Source of the DNA: Actinomyces marmotae
GTDB taxonomy: Bacteria; Actinomycetota; Actinomycetes; Actinomycetales; Actinomycetaceae
Length of the DNA stretch: 64,000 bases
Assembly: GCF_013177295.1 (NCBI RefSeq)
Contig: NZ_CP053642.1
Coordinates: 806,001-870,000, forward strand
Direction: 5' to 3'
The position numbers and the translations under genes are program-made. The notes under the pieces are model-generated. The model worked only from the letters and a program-made list of their open reading frames with translations, made no database searches and was not told the DNA's origin. Positions 55,801-63,873 of the stretch are shown piece by piece. Position 1 is the first letter of the stretch. The number at the start of each line of letters is the position of its first letter.

Positions 55801-56731
55801 GCGGGCGCTGACCGAGCTCGGGCTCGAGCTCGACCCCCTGGTGGAGGAGTTCGGACCGCATATGCCCGTCCCCGAGATTGGGCAGGACGACGCCGAGCCG
55901 GCGCCAGCCCCGTCAGAGCCTCCCGGCGCCTGTGAGCCGGGGGTCGCCGTGCCGGGGGCCGCCGAGCCGGGGGTCGCCGAGCCGGGGGAGGGGCCCGGCG
56001 CGCGGCGCGCTCCGCGGACCCCGACGGCCCGCCCCGGGCGGCCCTACGCGCGCGCCGAGCAGGAGAGGCGCCTGGCCCGCGCCAAGCGCGATCTCGCCCG
56101 CCTGGGCAAGGTCAACCCCCTGGCCTTCGAGGAGCACGCCGCGCTGGCGCAGCGTCACCGCTTCCTCGCCGAGCAGCTCGCCGACCTCAAGCGCTCGCGC
56201 GCGGATCTGCTGGGGATCGTCGAGGAGATCGACGCGCGCGTGCAGGAGGTCTTCACCTCCGCGTATCAGGACACGGCCCGTGAGTTCGCCTCTGTGTTCG
56301 ACCGCCTCTTCCCCGGCGGCGAGGGCCGCCTCGTGCTCACCGACCCGGGCGACATGCTCACCACGGGCATCGAGATCGAGGCGCGCCCGGCGGGCAAGAA
56401 GGTCAAGCGCCTCTCCCTGCTCTCCGGCGGGGAGCGCTCGCTCGCGGCGGTGGCCCTGCTCATCGCGATCTTCAAGGCGCGCCCCTCGCCCTTCTATGTC
56501 ATGGATGAGGTGGAGGCGGCCCTCGACGACACGAACCTGGGGCGCCTGCTGGAGATCTTCACCGAGCTCCGCGAGTCCAGCCAACTCATCATCATCACCC
56601 ACCAGAAGCGCACCATGGAGGTCGCCGACGCCCTCTACGGCATCACCATGCGCGACGGCGTCACCCAGGCCGTCTCCCAGCGCCTGGCGCGCGATCGGGG
56701 TGCCGGCGGCGCCCCGGCCACCGGGGGCTGA
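52862..56731 (+). CDS. smc: Chromosome condensation protein SMC
   Basis: A 1,289-residue SMC ATPase. The head starts with LKTLTIKGFKSFA and Walker A GPNGSGKSN (about 32-40); long Ala/Glu/Arg-rich coiled coils flank a hinge (about 500-660), and the C-terminal head has LSGGERSLAAVALL and VMDEVEAALDD. SMC with ScpA/B compacts and segregates the chromosome. It is about 100 residues longer than usual, with extra sequence before the C-terminal head (about 1015-1065, Pro/Gly/Glu repeats) and a hinge-loop insertion encoded by two GACCGGTCTCG iterons. GTG 52862 is set by the -10 box; the longer frame overlaps the esterase gene. Confidence 0.95.
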   Translation: MHLKTLTIKGFKSFASSTTLRLEPGITAVVGPNGSGKSNVVDALTWVMGEQGAKNLRGGTMADVIFAGAGSRPALGRAEVSLTIDNADGALPIDYSEVTITRTLFRGGGSEYQINGAQCRLLDVQELLSDTGLGRQMHVIVGQGQLDAVLSATPEDRRGFIEEAAGVLKHRRRKERALRKLDSMAADLARVADLANELHRQLGPLAKQAAVARRARTIQIEVRDATARLLADDVVAAQQLLEAGQEDTAAVTARRAAAEEAEKAARDRLAGLAEVEAGAGRRLAAATQVWESLTGAAQRLSSLADIAAERVRGLANAPKPSFGTDPEELDRRAEAAAAEEAELAERIESTRSALAAATQERAEAEAAQSAAESALAALQRRQAEHREKVARAGGRLASARSRHEAATAAREQARSALAAAEERRAAAQAAVEEATPGAGEGPAPDEGAPGSASAEQMEATARHEAATAALASARDALAAATEARSQAASEQATWAARRDALALSLRAEDATAELAEAGLEGLLGALPEHLSIDKGWENAIAALLGDLAAAALATDEAAAIGALERARGAEAGAIRLIIAQEGTGIDGAADAPEPPVEGGRTGLDRDFDRSRPVGPVEGAIPASDLVAIQAGTAQRAGLRAALDRLLAGAWAVPDLETGVAARAADPRARVVTRDGDILAPGWAAGGGRGSASVLELAAAHDEAASRAEAAREAQEAAETALAGARQAEEARRHGLTAALEQLRRADAEAAREAEALARLASAAHAATEEAGRARRVLERAEEEAAQRTAELAAASTALAEIEQGRGSGAPDGEEGAATGAPVDAEAAIEAARARRDEAAEAATAARVAETDARLALRTAEERERSGRGRSDSLRLAARRERESRAAAERAQERRARQLLVAQRVRDEARRAAEAGREWAAEAADRRAAVEAERAESLEATREVRDEIDRLTKEIAALTDAAYREEIARAEHRTRLEALAERALTELGLELDPLVEEFGPHMPVPEIGQDDAEPAPAPSEPPGACEPGVAVPGAAEPGVAEPGEGPGARRAPRTPTARPGRPYARAEQERRLARAKRDLARLGKVNPLAFEEHAALAQRHRFLAEQLADLKRSRADLLGIVEEIDARVQEVFTSAYQDTAREFASVFDRLFPGGEGRLVLTDPGDMLTTGIEIEARPAGKKVKRLSLLSGGERSLAAVALLIAIFKARPSPFYVMDEVEAALDDTNLGRLLEIFTELRESSQLIIITHQKRTMEVADALYGITMRDGVTQAVSQRLARDRGAGGAPATGG
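54661..54693. repeat. GACCGGTCTCG iterons, 22-bp period, locus 3 (inside smc)
   Basis: GACCGGTCTCG at 54661 and 54683, 22 bp apart, with TTTC before the second. They encode RTGLDRDFDRSRP in a variable loop of the SMC hinge (about residues 600-612). Confidence 0.95.
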
Positions 56732-56752
56732 CACGGGGCGCGGGGCATCGGG

Positions 56753-56758
56753 CATGAT
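56753..56758 (+). promoter_or_regulatory. -10-like box for ftsY
   Basis: CATGAT, 6 nt before ATG 56765. Confidence 0.45.
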
Positions 56759-56764
56759 GGGGGC

Positions 56765-57967
56765 ATGGACCCGATGCTCATCGTGATTGCCGTCCTCGCC
56801 GTCCTCACCCTGGTGGGGGGGCTCTGGCTTGTCTCCGGCCGGCGCCGCCGCGGCCAAGCGCCCCCCGAGGTCAGCGCCCACAAGCCCCTGGATCGTGATC
56901 AGGCCCTTCCCACCGCCGGCCCTGAGGGGGTGGGGGAGCGGCCAGGATCCCCCGGCGAAGCCCCTGGGGCAGGGGAGGGCGCCGGGGGCGCCGTCGCCAC
57001 CCTGGAGCGGCCCGAGTCCATCCCCGGGCGCATGCAGCGCCTGCGCGCTCGCCTGGCCGGCTCCGGGGGCTTCGGCAAGGCCGTCCTGTCCGTCCTGTCC
57101 CGCGGCGACCTGTCCGAGTCCGACTGGGAGGAGATCGAGGACACCCTGCTCACCTCCGACCTCGGCGTCGAGGTGACCATGGAGCTCATGGATGGGCTGC
57201 GAACCCAGGCCAAGGTGCTCGGGACCTCCGACCCCGAGGCCATCCGCGGCGTCCTGCGTTCCGGGCTCCTCGAACTCGTCGACCCCGCCATGGACCGCTC
57301 CCTCAACCTCACCCGGCCCGCGCCCGCCGAGGGCGCTGACCTGCCCGCGGGCGCCGCGCCCGCCGCCGCCATCCTCATGGTCGGCGTCAACGGCACCGGC
57401 AAGACCACCACCTGCGGCAAGCTCGCTCGCGTCCTCGTCGCCCAGGACAAGGCCGTCGTCATGGGCGCCGCCGACACCTTCCGCGCCGCCGCCGCCGAGC
57501 AGCTGTCCACGTGGGGCCAGCGCGTGGGCGTGGAGGTCGTCCGCTCCGAGCGCGAGGGCGCCGACCCCGCCTCCGTCGCCTTCGACGCCGTGCGCGCGGC
57601 CGCCGGCCAGGGCGCCGACGTCGTTCTCATCGACACGGCCGGGCGCCTCCAGAACAAGGCCGGCCTCATGGACGAGCTCGGCAAGATCAAACGCGTCATG
57701 GGCAAGATCGCCCCGGTCGGCGAGATCCTCCTCGTCCTGGACGCCACCACCGGCCAGAACGGCATGCGACAGGCCCAGGTGTTCTCCGAGGCCGTGGGCG
57801 TGACCGGCATCGTGCTCACCAAGCTCGACGGCACCGCCAAGGGCGGCATCGTCGTCACCGTCCAGCGCGAGCTCGGCGTTCCCGTCAAGCTCGTCGGCCT
57901 GGGCGAGGGCGCTGACGACCTGGCCCCCTTCGATCCCGAGGGCTTCGTCGACGCCCTCCTGGCCTGA
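56765..57967 (+). CDS. ftsY: Signal recognition particle receptor FtsY
   Basis: A 400-residue FtsY. An N-terminal membrane helix (about residues 4-23) and an acidic/Pro-rich linker precede the NG domain: GDLSESDWEEIEDTLLTSDLGVEV (N), GVNGTGKTTTCGKLA (G1, about 206), GAADTFRAAAAEQL (insertion box), IDTAGRLQNKAGLMDEL (G3) and TKLDGTAKGG (G4). It docks SRP-ribosome complexes at the membrane. It follows smc by 33 bp in the conserved smc-ftsY order, with ffh 2.3 kb downstream. Confidence 0.95.
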   Translation: MDPMLIVIAVLAVLTLVGGLWLVSGRRRRGQAPPEVSAHKPLDRDQALPTAGPEGVGERPGSPGEAPGAGEGAGGAVATLERPESIPGRMQRLRARLAGSGGFGKAVLSVLSRGDLSESDWEEIEDTLLTSDLGVEVTMELMDGLRTQAKVLGTSDPEAIRGVLRSGLLELVDPAMDRSLNLTRPAPAEGADLPAGAAPAAAILMVGVNGTGKTTTCGKLARVLVAQDKAVVMGAADTFRAAAAEQLSTWGQRVGVEVVRSEREGADPASVAFDAVRAAAGQGADVVLIDTAGRLQNKAGLMDELGKIKRVMGKIAPVGEILLVLDATTGQNGMRQAQVFSEAVGVTGIVLTKLDGTAKGGIVVTVQRELGVPVKLVGLGEGADDLAPFDPEGFVDALLA

Positions 57968-57989
57968 GGACGGGCGCCGGTGGGCGCCG

Positions 57990-58310
57990 GTGGGCGCCGC
58001 CTCAGTCCCGCGCCCGCCGTCCATGACGATGACGCGCCGCTCCCGGGCCGCCGCGGCGGGGTCGTGGGCGATCACGAGGACGCAGGCCCCCTCGGAGGCG
58101 ATCGGGGCGAACCAGTCCAGGACGATCCGCGCTGAGACGACATCGAGCGCGTCCGTCGGCTCATCGGCCAGGACGATGGCCGGTCGGGAGACGAGGACGC
58201 GGGCGGATCGCCACCCGCTGGCGCTCGCCGCCGCTGAGGCGCTCGGGCAGGGCCCCAGCCTGGGCGGCGAGCCCGACGTGCTCCAGGGCGGTTCCGTTCC
58301 AACCCATCGG
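57990..58310 (-). pseudogene. ABC transporter ATPase fragment with frameshift
   Basis: Read on the minus strand, the signature LSGGERQRVAI is followed after one extra C by ARVLVSRPAIVLADEPTDALD and VLVIAHDPAAAARERRVIVMDGG, in the next frame. Walker A and everything before about residue 120 of a LolD/MacB-type ATPase is missing. A single-base insertion near 58207 explains the frame change. It is a truncated, frameshifted relic between ftsY and a tandem repeat array. Confidence 0.75.
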
Positions 58311-58342
58311 CAGCTGAGCGTCCTGCGGTCCTGCGCCCTCGC

Positions 58343-58604
58343 CCCCGGGATACCGTTTGCCCCCGGGGATACCGTCTCGGCCCGGGGATACCGTCTCGGC
58401 CCGGCGTTGCGGTCTCGGCCTCCAGATACCGTCTCGGCCCGGCGTTGCGGTCTCATTCTCGCAGTTTGAGGCGGTTTGTGTGGGGTGAGGCGGTATCCCG
58501 GGGGTGGAGCGGTATCCCGGGGGTGAGGCGGTATCCCGGGGGTGGAGCGGTATCCCGGGGGTGAGGCGGTTTGTGCGGGGTGAGGCGGTATCCCGGGGGC
58601 GGCT
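58343..58604. repeat. Head-to-head 19-bp tandem arrays
   Basis: Left array: units starting at 58349, 58368, 58387, 58406, 58425 and 58444, consensus GATACCGTCTCGGCCCGGG. Right array: inverted units whose CGGT cores start at 58472, 58491, 58510, 58529, 58548, 58567 and 58586 (CGGTATCCCGGGGGTGAGG). Period is exactly 19 bp in both. Each array contains variant units (GTTGCGG left, CGGTTTGTG right). No coding function. Confidence 0.93.
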
Positions 58605-58928
58605 CGTGCTCGCTCGTGGGCCGGGGGCTGCGCGCGCCGCGGTGGCTGGCTTGGGGGGCGGTCCTTGGGCCCCAGTGGTCGGGCTTGCCGGCCTTGATGC
58701 CGATGAGCGCTCCGATGCTGGCGAAGGACGCCGATGTCGTTGACCCCCATGGTGGATGGTCCCTGACTTCGCAGGCTGAATCAGTCTTTCGGCAACCGGT
58801 CCCGTGCCCGGGGGCGCGTCAGGCCTGAAAAATGGGTCGCTTCCCTGACCGGCGCTCACCAGCGCCTCGCGCGACGAGGGGTGGCTCTAGCCCCGGGGAT
58901 CACTCGATAGGCAGGGGGGCGAGCCATC
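58605..58928. other. Non-coding interval
   Basis: No convincing gene, RNA or promoter is seen. Open frames are short and Arg/Pro-rich. It may contain further gene decay. Confidence 0.5.
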
Positions 58929-59225
58929 ATGCCGACCACCGCTGGCCCAGCCACCAGCGCTCCTTCGGCCAGCAACCACCAACAAGGTAACGGGCCTGGC
59001 GGGGATCGCCCAAGGATGGTGACCGTCGTCGGCGAGCTGGCCATCGACTCCCCGGTGGGCCGGGGCGCGATGATCCGCCTGAGCGCGCCAGCCGCCCTGC
59101 CGTGGTGAGCCGACGGTGCGCTGGCCAAGCGCGTGGCGCATATCCTCGTCGAGTTCGATCTGCCTCCCGAGGAAAGGAATCGGCGAGTGCGCGCCGTCCT
59201 CGGCTGGTTGAGGACCACCGCTTGA
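58929..59225 (+). pseudogene. Decayed small protein gene with in-frame TGA
   Basis: One frame runs from ATG 58929 to TGA 59106, then continues without a further stop to TGA 59223 for another 38 codons. Both parts look like protein: MVTVVGELAIDSPVGRGAM before the stop, and AKRVAHILVEFDLPPEERN after it. This suggests a small gene of about 98 residues broken by a nonsense change. Family unknown. Confidence 0.4.
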
Positions 59226-59252
59226 CCCTCACGCGGCGTGAGGCGGCAGGCT
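59222..59252 (+). promoter_or_regulatory. MerR-type promoter and operator
   Basis: TTGACC (59222-59227), a 19-bp spacer, then CAGGCT (59247-59252), with a perfect inverted repeat CCTCACGC-G-GCGTGAGG (59227-59243) inside the spacer. A 19-bp spacer with internal dyad is the classic MerR-family target. The -10 lies 7 nt before ATG 59260. Confidence 0.7.
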
Positions 59253-59259
59253 GCATCGC

Positions 59260-60123
59260 ATGAGAGATCCTCAGGGCATGAACGACGCTCCCCGCTTCAG
59301 CACCCCAGCACCGGCCCCGGCCCCCGGTCACGGGTCGGAGGCCGACCGCACGGTTGGCGATGCCGCGCGGCTGCTGGGCGTGAGCGTGCGTGCGCTCCAC
59401 CACTGGGACACCATCGGCCTGCTCACCCCCTCGGGGCGCAGTTGGTCCGGCTACCGCCTCTACAGCGACGCCGACCTCGACCGAGCCCAGCAGGTCCTCG
59501 TCTACCGCGAGACCGGCATGGGCCTGGCCGCGATCGGCGAGCTGCTCGACGGCGCCCCGGCGACGGCCGCCGAGCACCTGATGGAGCAGCGCCGCCTCCT
59601 GTCCGAGCGGATCTCCCGCCTGACGCGGATGGTCCGCGTCATCGACACCATGATGGAGGCGGAGACCATGGGGAATCACATGAGCGGGGCCGAGCGGGCC
59701 CAGGCCTGGCACGGCCAGTGGAGCGAGGAGTACACCGCCGAGGCCGAGGAGCGCTGGGGCGGCACCGAGGATTGGGTGGAGTCGGAGCGCCGCAAGGCCG
59801 CCATGACGCCGGACGACTGGGCGCGGGCGGCCGACGAGGCCAAGCGCTTGGAGGCCGATCTCGCCGACGCCATGCGCCGCGGCGTCGCTCCCGGCAGCCA
59901 GGAGGCCAACGCCCTGGCCGAGCGCCATCGGGAGGAACTGAACCGCTGGATCGCGATGACCGTGCCCAGGCAGGTGCTCATCGCCCGCGGATACGTTAGC
60001 GACCAGCGCTTCACCGCCTATTACGACGCCAAGGGGAAGGGCCTGGCCGCCTGGCTCAAGGACATCATCGACGCTTCCGCCCTCGCCCAGGGGGTGGACC
60101 CGGGCTCCGCCGCCTGGGAGTGA
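59260..60123 (+). CDS. MerR-family regulator with TipAS-like domain
   Basis: A 287-residue protein. The MerR helix-turn-helix spans about residues 30-100 (TVGDAARLLGVSVRALHHWDTIGLL, SGYRLYSDADLDR), followed by a dimerisation helix (about 105-140). The C-terminal half (AQAWHGQWSEEYTAEAEERWGG, then ALAERHREELNRWI) resembles the TipAS ligand-binding domain that traps thiopeptide-like antibiotics. ATG 59260 is favoured over ATG 59278 because the -10 box is 7 nt upstream (leaderless). The dyad in its own promoter indicates autoregulation. Confidence 0.85.
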   Translation: MRDPQGMNDAPRFSTPAPAPAPGHGSEADRTVGDAARLLGVSVRALHHWDTIGLLTPSGRSWSGYRLYSDADLDRAQQVLVYRETGMGLAAIGELLDGAPATAAEHLMEQRRLLSERISRLTRMVRVIDTMMEAETMGNHMSGAERAQAWHGQWSEEYTAEAEERWGGTEDWVESERRKAAMTPDDWARAADEAKRLEADLADAMRRGVAPGSQEANALAERHREELNRWIAMTVPRQVLIARGYVSDQRFTAYYDAKGKGLAAWLKDIIDASALAQGVDPGSAAWE

Positions 60124-60159
60124 CGCGCGGGGTGGGGGAGCACGCTTGCCCCGGCCGCT

Positions 60160-60211
60160 ATCCTGGGCGGCAGCAAAACGCGATGCCCGGGCGGCGCCAT
60201 GCCGCCCGGGC
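60160..60211 (+). promoter_or_regulatory. ffh promoter and 5' leader hairpin
   Basis: TATCCT (60160-60165) resembles a -10 box. About 12 nt after the predicted start, a perfect hairpin GCCCGGGCGGC-GCCAT-GCCGCCCGGGC (60185-60211) forms in the leader. AGGAAGGA at 60245-60252 is the ribosome site of ffh. The hairpin could attenuate transcription or stabilise the mRNA. Confidence 0.5.
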
Positions 60212-60257
60212 CCGCACCCCCCCCGACCGGCGCGCCCGCGCCCCAGGAAGGACCCCC

Positions 60258-61976
60258 GTGTTCGGCAACCTCTCCGACCGGCTCACCGCCTCCTTCAACT
60301 CCCTGCGCGGCAAGGGCCGCCTGACCGAGGCCGACGTCGAGGCGACCGTCACCGAGATCCGCCGCGCCCTCCTCGAGGCCGACGTCGCCCTGCCCGTGGT
60401 GCGCGCCTTCACCGCCGCCGTGCGAGAGAAGGCCGTCGACGCCGCCCGATCCCAGGCGCTCAACCCCGCCCAGCAGGTCATCAAGATCGTCAACGACGAG
60501 CTTATCGAGGTCCTGGGCGGCGCCACCCGCGAGATCAACTGGGCGGACCGCGGCCCCACCGTCATCATGCTCGCCGGCCTCCAGGGCGCCGGTAAGACGA
60601 CGCTCGCCGGCAAGCTCGGGCGCTGGCTCAAGGGCGATGGCAAGCGCGTCCTGCTCGTGGCCTCCGACCTCCAGCGCCCCAACGCCGTCACGCAGCTCGG
60701 CGTCGTCGCCGAGCGCGCGGGCGTGGACATCTGGGCCCCCGAGCCCGGCAACGGCGTCGGCGATCCGGTGCGGGTGGCCGCCAGCGGCGTCGAGCAGGCC
60801 CGCGCCAAGGGCTACGACGTCGTCATCGTGGACACCGCCGGCCGCCTGGGCGTGGACGCGGAGATGATGGACCAGGCGATCCGCATCCGCGACGCCGTCG
60901 CCCCTCACGAGATCCTCTTCGTCCTGGACGCGATGGTCGGGCAGGACGCCGTCAACACCTCGGTCGCTTTCCGTGACGGCGTCGGCTTCACCGGCGTCGT
61001 GCTCTCCAAGCTCGACGGCGATGCCCGAGGTGGCGCGGCGCTGAGCGTGCGCGGGGTGACCGGCGCTCCCGTGCTCTTCTCCTCCACGGGTGAGGGCTTG
61101 GACGACTTCGAGCGCTTCCATGCCGACCGCATGGCCAGCCGCATCCTCGACATGGGAGACCTGCTCACCCTCATCGAGCAGGCGGAGAAGACCCTCGACG
61201 CCAAGGAGGCCGAGGACGCCGCCACCAAACTCGCCAAGGGCGAGTTCACCCTCGACGACTTCCTCACCCAGCTGCGCCAGATCCGCAAACTCGGCTCGAT
61301 GAAGAAGCTGTTGGGCATGATGCCCGGCATGGGGCAGATGCGCGAGGCCATCGAGGCCTTCGACGACCGCGAGGTGGACCGCATCGAGGCGATCGTCTGC
61401 TCCATGACGCCCGCGGAGCGCAAGGACCTCACGATCCTCAACGGCTCGCGCCGCACCCGTATCGCCAAGGGCTCGGGCACCACCGTCCAGGCGGTCAACG
61501 AGCTCGTCGACCGCTTCGAGCAGGCCAAGAAGATGATGGAGGCCATGGCGTCGGGCGGCATGGGAGGCGCGGGTGGCCCGGGTGGAATGCCCGGCCTGGG
61601 ATCGCTGCCGTCCATGGGCAAGCACTCCAAGGCTCGTCAGGCGCCCAAGGCCAAGAAGAAGGGCAAGGGCGGGAAGAAAGGCCGCTCCGGCAACCCCGCC
61701 AAGGCGGCGCGCCAGGCCAAGGAGATCGCGCGGGGGGCCCAGGAGGCGCCCGCCGCGCCGGTGGCCGGCTCCTCCTTCGGGCTGGGCCAAGGGGCAGGCG
61801 GGGGAGCGGGCGCGGGCAGCACCGGCAGTGCCGGCAGTGCCGCTGGCGGCTACGGCATCATGCCGGGACAGCAGGCCGCCCCCGCGCAGCCCCAGCAGGC
61901 AGCGGCCTCCAGTGGCGACGTCGCCGACGCCATGGCAGCGCTCCCCGAGGACCTGCGCCGCCGCCTCGGGCTCTGA
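60258..61976 (+). CDS. ffh: Signal recognition particle protein Ffh
   Basis: A 572-residue Ffh. GTG 60258 has AGGAAGGA 5 nt upstream. NG domain: ALLEADVALPVVRAF, GLQGAGKTTLAGKL (G1, about 106), DLQRPNAVTQL, VDTAGRLGVD, and SKLDGDARGGAALS. The Met-rich M domain (KLLGMMPGMGQM, KKMMEAM) binds the SRP RNA and signal peptides. After about residue 450 there is an unusually long Gly/Ala/Lys-rich tail. It binds signal peptides on ribosomes and docks with FtsY. Confidence 0.95.
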   Translation: MFGNLSDRLTASFNSLRGKGRLTEADVEATVTEIRRALLEADVALPVVRAFTAAVREKAVDAARSQALNPAQQVIKIVNDELIEVLGGATREINWADRGPTVIMLAGLQGAGKTTLAGKLGRWLKGDGKRVLLVASDLQRPNAVTQLGVVAERAGVDIWAPEPGNGVGDPVRVAASGVEQARAKGYDVVIVDTAGRLGVDAEMMDQAIRIRDAVAPHEILFVLDAMVGQDAVNTSVAFRDGVGFTGVVLSKLDGDARGGAALSVRGVTGAPVLFSSTGEGLDDFERFHADRMASRILDMGDLLTLIEQAEKTLDAKEAEDAATKLAKGEFTLDDFLTQLRQIRKLGSMKKLLGMMPGMGQMREAIEAFDDREVDRIEAIVCSMTPAERKDLTILNGSRRTRIAKGSGTTVQAVNELVDRFEQAKKMMEAMASGGMGGAGGPGGMPGLGSLPSMGKHSKARQAPKAKKKGKGGKKGRSGNPAKAARQAKEIARGAQEAPAAPVAGSSFGLGQGAGGGAGAGSTGSAGSAAGGYGIMPGQQAAPAQPQQAAASSGDVADAMAALPEDLRRRLGL

Positions 61977-62074
61977 GAGCGGGGGGGCTGAGACGGGGGG
62001 CTGAGAGCGGGGCTGCGTGGGGTGGTGCGGCTCGCGCAGGGTGGTGGCTTTCCCCCCTTTGGGTGGTGCGGCTC

Positions 62075-62146
62075 GCGCCCACTGGTGCGGGCAGGACGCA
62101 CCAGTGGGCGCGAACGGCACCGTTCAGTGCGGAACGCACCGCTGAT
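62075..62146. repeat. REP-like intergenic palindromic repeat, copy 2
   Basis: GCGCCCACTGGTGCG-7 nt-CGCACCAGTGGGCGC (62075-62111, perfect 15-bp arms) is followed by CGTTCAGTGCGGAACGCACC. Compared with copy 1 at 25758-25794, the third base of each arm differs but in a compensating pair, so the stem is kept. It may also serve as the ffh transcription end. Confidence 0.85.
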
Positions 62147-62313
62147 GCCTCCGTGGGTGCCCACATTGCACGTGTTGGCGTGTCAGGCGTCGTTTGCTCG
62201 TTGTGGGTGTCGTGACCGGGTTGGTCGTGGCCCAGTTGCCGCCGTGCGTTGGGGTCATGGGCGCGTCCCGGGGGCGCGTCGGCAGCCCCGCCGCGCGCCG
62301 ATGACATTCCACC

Positions 62314-63660
62314 CGGTGCCCACGATGGCCCCGCGGTGCTTACAGCGGCCAGCCGGTGCTCACGATCTTGGGGCGTGTTCGTGATGTTCCCGGCCCGGCG
62401 TCGAGAGCAGCGCTGGGAAGCCTTGGGCAGCGTTGGGAGGTCTGGGGCAGCGCTCCCCGCGGTGCTCACGATGGCCCAGCGGTGCTTAAGGCGGTCGGCA
62501 GTTGCTTACGGCAGTCCTCCGCTGCTTATGATGGTCGGCCTTTATCCACAATGGCTGAGCGATACTCACGATGGCCCAGAGGTGCCCACAATGGCTCAGC
62601 GATGCCGACGATGGCCCACCCGGTGCTCACGACTTTGGGGCGTGTTCGTGATGTTCTCGGCCCGGCGTCGAGAGCAGCGCTGGGCAGCCTTGGGCAGCGT
62701 TGGGAGGTTTGGGGCAGCGCTGGGGCCTCTAGAGCGATGCTGGGATGTTTTGGGCAGCGGTCCCCGAGGCACTGACGATGGCCCCGCGGTGCTTAAGGCG
62801 GTCGGTAGTTGCTTACGGCAGTCCTCCGCTGCTTATGATGGTCGGCCTTTATCCACAATGGCTTAGCGGTACTCACGACGGCTCTCCATTGTCCACAATG
62901 TCTCAGCAGCGCTCACAGTGACCCACCCGGTGCCCACGATCTTGGGGCGCGTCCATGATCTTCCCAGCCTGGCGTTGAGAGCAGCGTTGAGAGGCCTTGG
63001 ACAGCGTTGGGAGGTTTGGGGCGGTGTTGGGGCGTCTAGAGCGGTGCTGGGATGTTTTGGGCAGCGCTCCCCGCGGTGCTCACGATGGCCCAGCGGTGCT
63101 TACGATGGCCCAAAGGTGCCCACAATCACTCAGCGATGCCAAAGATGGCCCAAAGGTGCCCATAATCACTCAGCGGTGCCGACGATGGCCTACCTGGTGC
63201 TCACGACTTTGGGGCGTGTTCGTGATGTTCTCGGCCTGGTGTCGAGAGCAGCGCTGGGAAGCCTTGGGCAGCGTTGGGAGGTTTGGGGCAGCGCTGGGGC
63301 GTCTAGAGCAGTGCTGGGATGTTTTAGGCAGCGGTCCCCGGGGTGCTCACGATGGCTTAGCGGTGCTCACGATGGCTCAGCGATGCTGACGATGGCCTAC
63401 CTGGTGCTCACGACTTTGGGGCGTGTTCGTGATGTTCTCGGCCTGGCGTCGAGAGCAGCGCTGGGAGGTTTGGGGCAGCGTTGGGGCGTCTAGAGCAGTG
63501 CTGGGAGGTTTGGGGCAGTGCTCCCCGCAGTGCTCCCCGCAGTGCTCCCCGCAGTGCTCAAGATGGTTCATCGGTGCTTACGGCGGTCGGCGGTTGCTTA
63601 TGGCAGTTCTTCGCTGCTTATGATGGTTGACTGTTGTCTACAATGGCTCAGCGGTGCCTT
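62314..63660. repeat. Degenerate 20-bp tandem repeat array with DnaA-box-like units
   Basis: Two kinds of 20-bp unit alternate in blocks. Type A resembles GGTGCTCACGATGGCCCAGC; type B resembles AGCGTTGGGAGGTTTGGGGC. About five B blocks (near 62371, 62641, 62946, 63216 and 63419) are separated by A blocks. Some A units contain TTATCCACA (62542, 62849), TTGTCCACA (62889) or TTGTCTACA (63634), matching or close to DnaA boxes. A GCAGTGCTCCCC triplet lies at 63515-63550. No protein gene is credible across the array. Confidence 0.9.
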
Positions 63661-63873
63661 CGACACCCCGGTCATACCGCCACGAGGCGTCCAGGAGTTG
63701 GTTACCCGCTATCAGTGAGCCAAGGAGCGGGTCCTGAACACCGACGCAACGGGAACCAGGCCCCAACCAGTGCTACGCGCCCAGTGAGCCGAGTTCGGTG
63801 GGGAAGGGTGGAGAGGTTGTCATCAACAGTGCGAGCTTGGAGTGCTGGGGAGGCTGACAGCCGTGCGCTCTTT
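63661..63873. other. Non-coding interval
   Basis: About 210 bp without a supported gene or repeat. Confidence 0.5.

Noticed and set aside
55913..58750. 945-residue minus-strand open frame
   Set aside because: Opposite smc and ftsY; composition is shadow-like. Only its part at 57990-58310 shows real ABC ATPase motifs, reported as a pseudogene.
58929..59225. Selenoprotein with TGA as selenocysteine
   Set aside because: No visible SECIS-like hairpin directly after the TGA, no Cys-homologue family recognised, and no sel genes in the window.
62542..62897. Chromosomal origin oriC
   Set aside because: No dnaA, dnaN or rpmH nearby and no AT-rich unwinding region; DnaA-box cluster kept as a finding only.
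62314..63660. CRISPR array
   Set aside because: Units are contiguous and degenerate with no unique spacers, and no cas genes are present.
62249..63718. Several open frames of 66-205 residues
   Set aside because: They translate the 20-bp tandem repeats in different frames (20 is not a multiple of 3) and have no ribosome sites.
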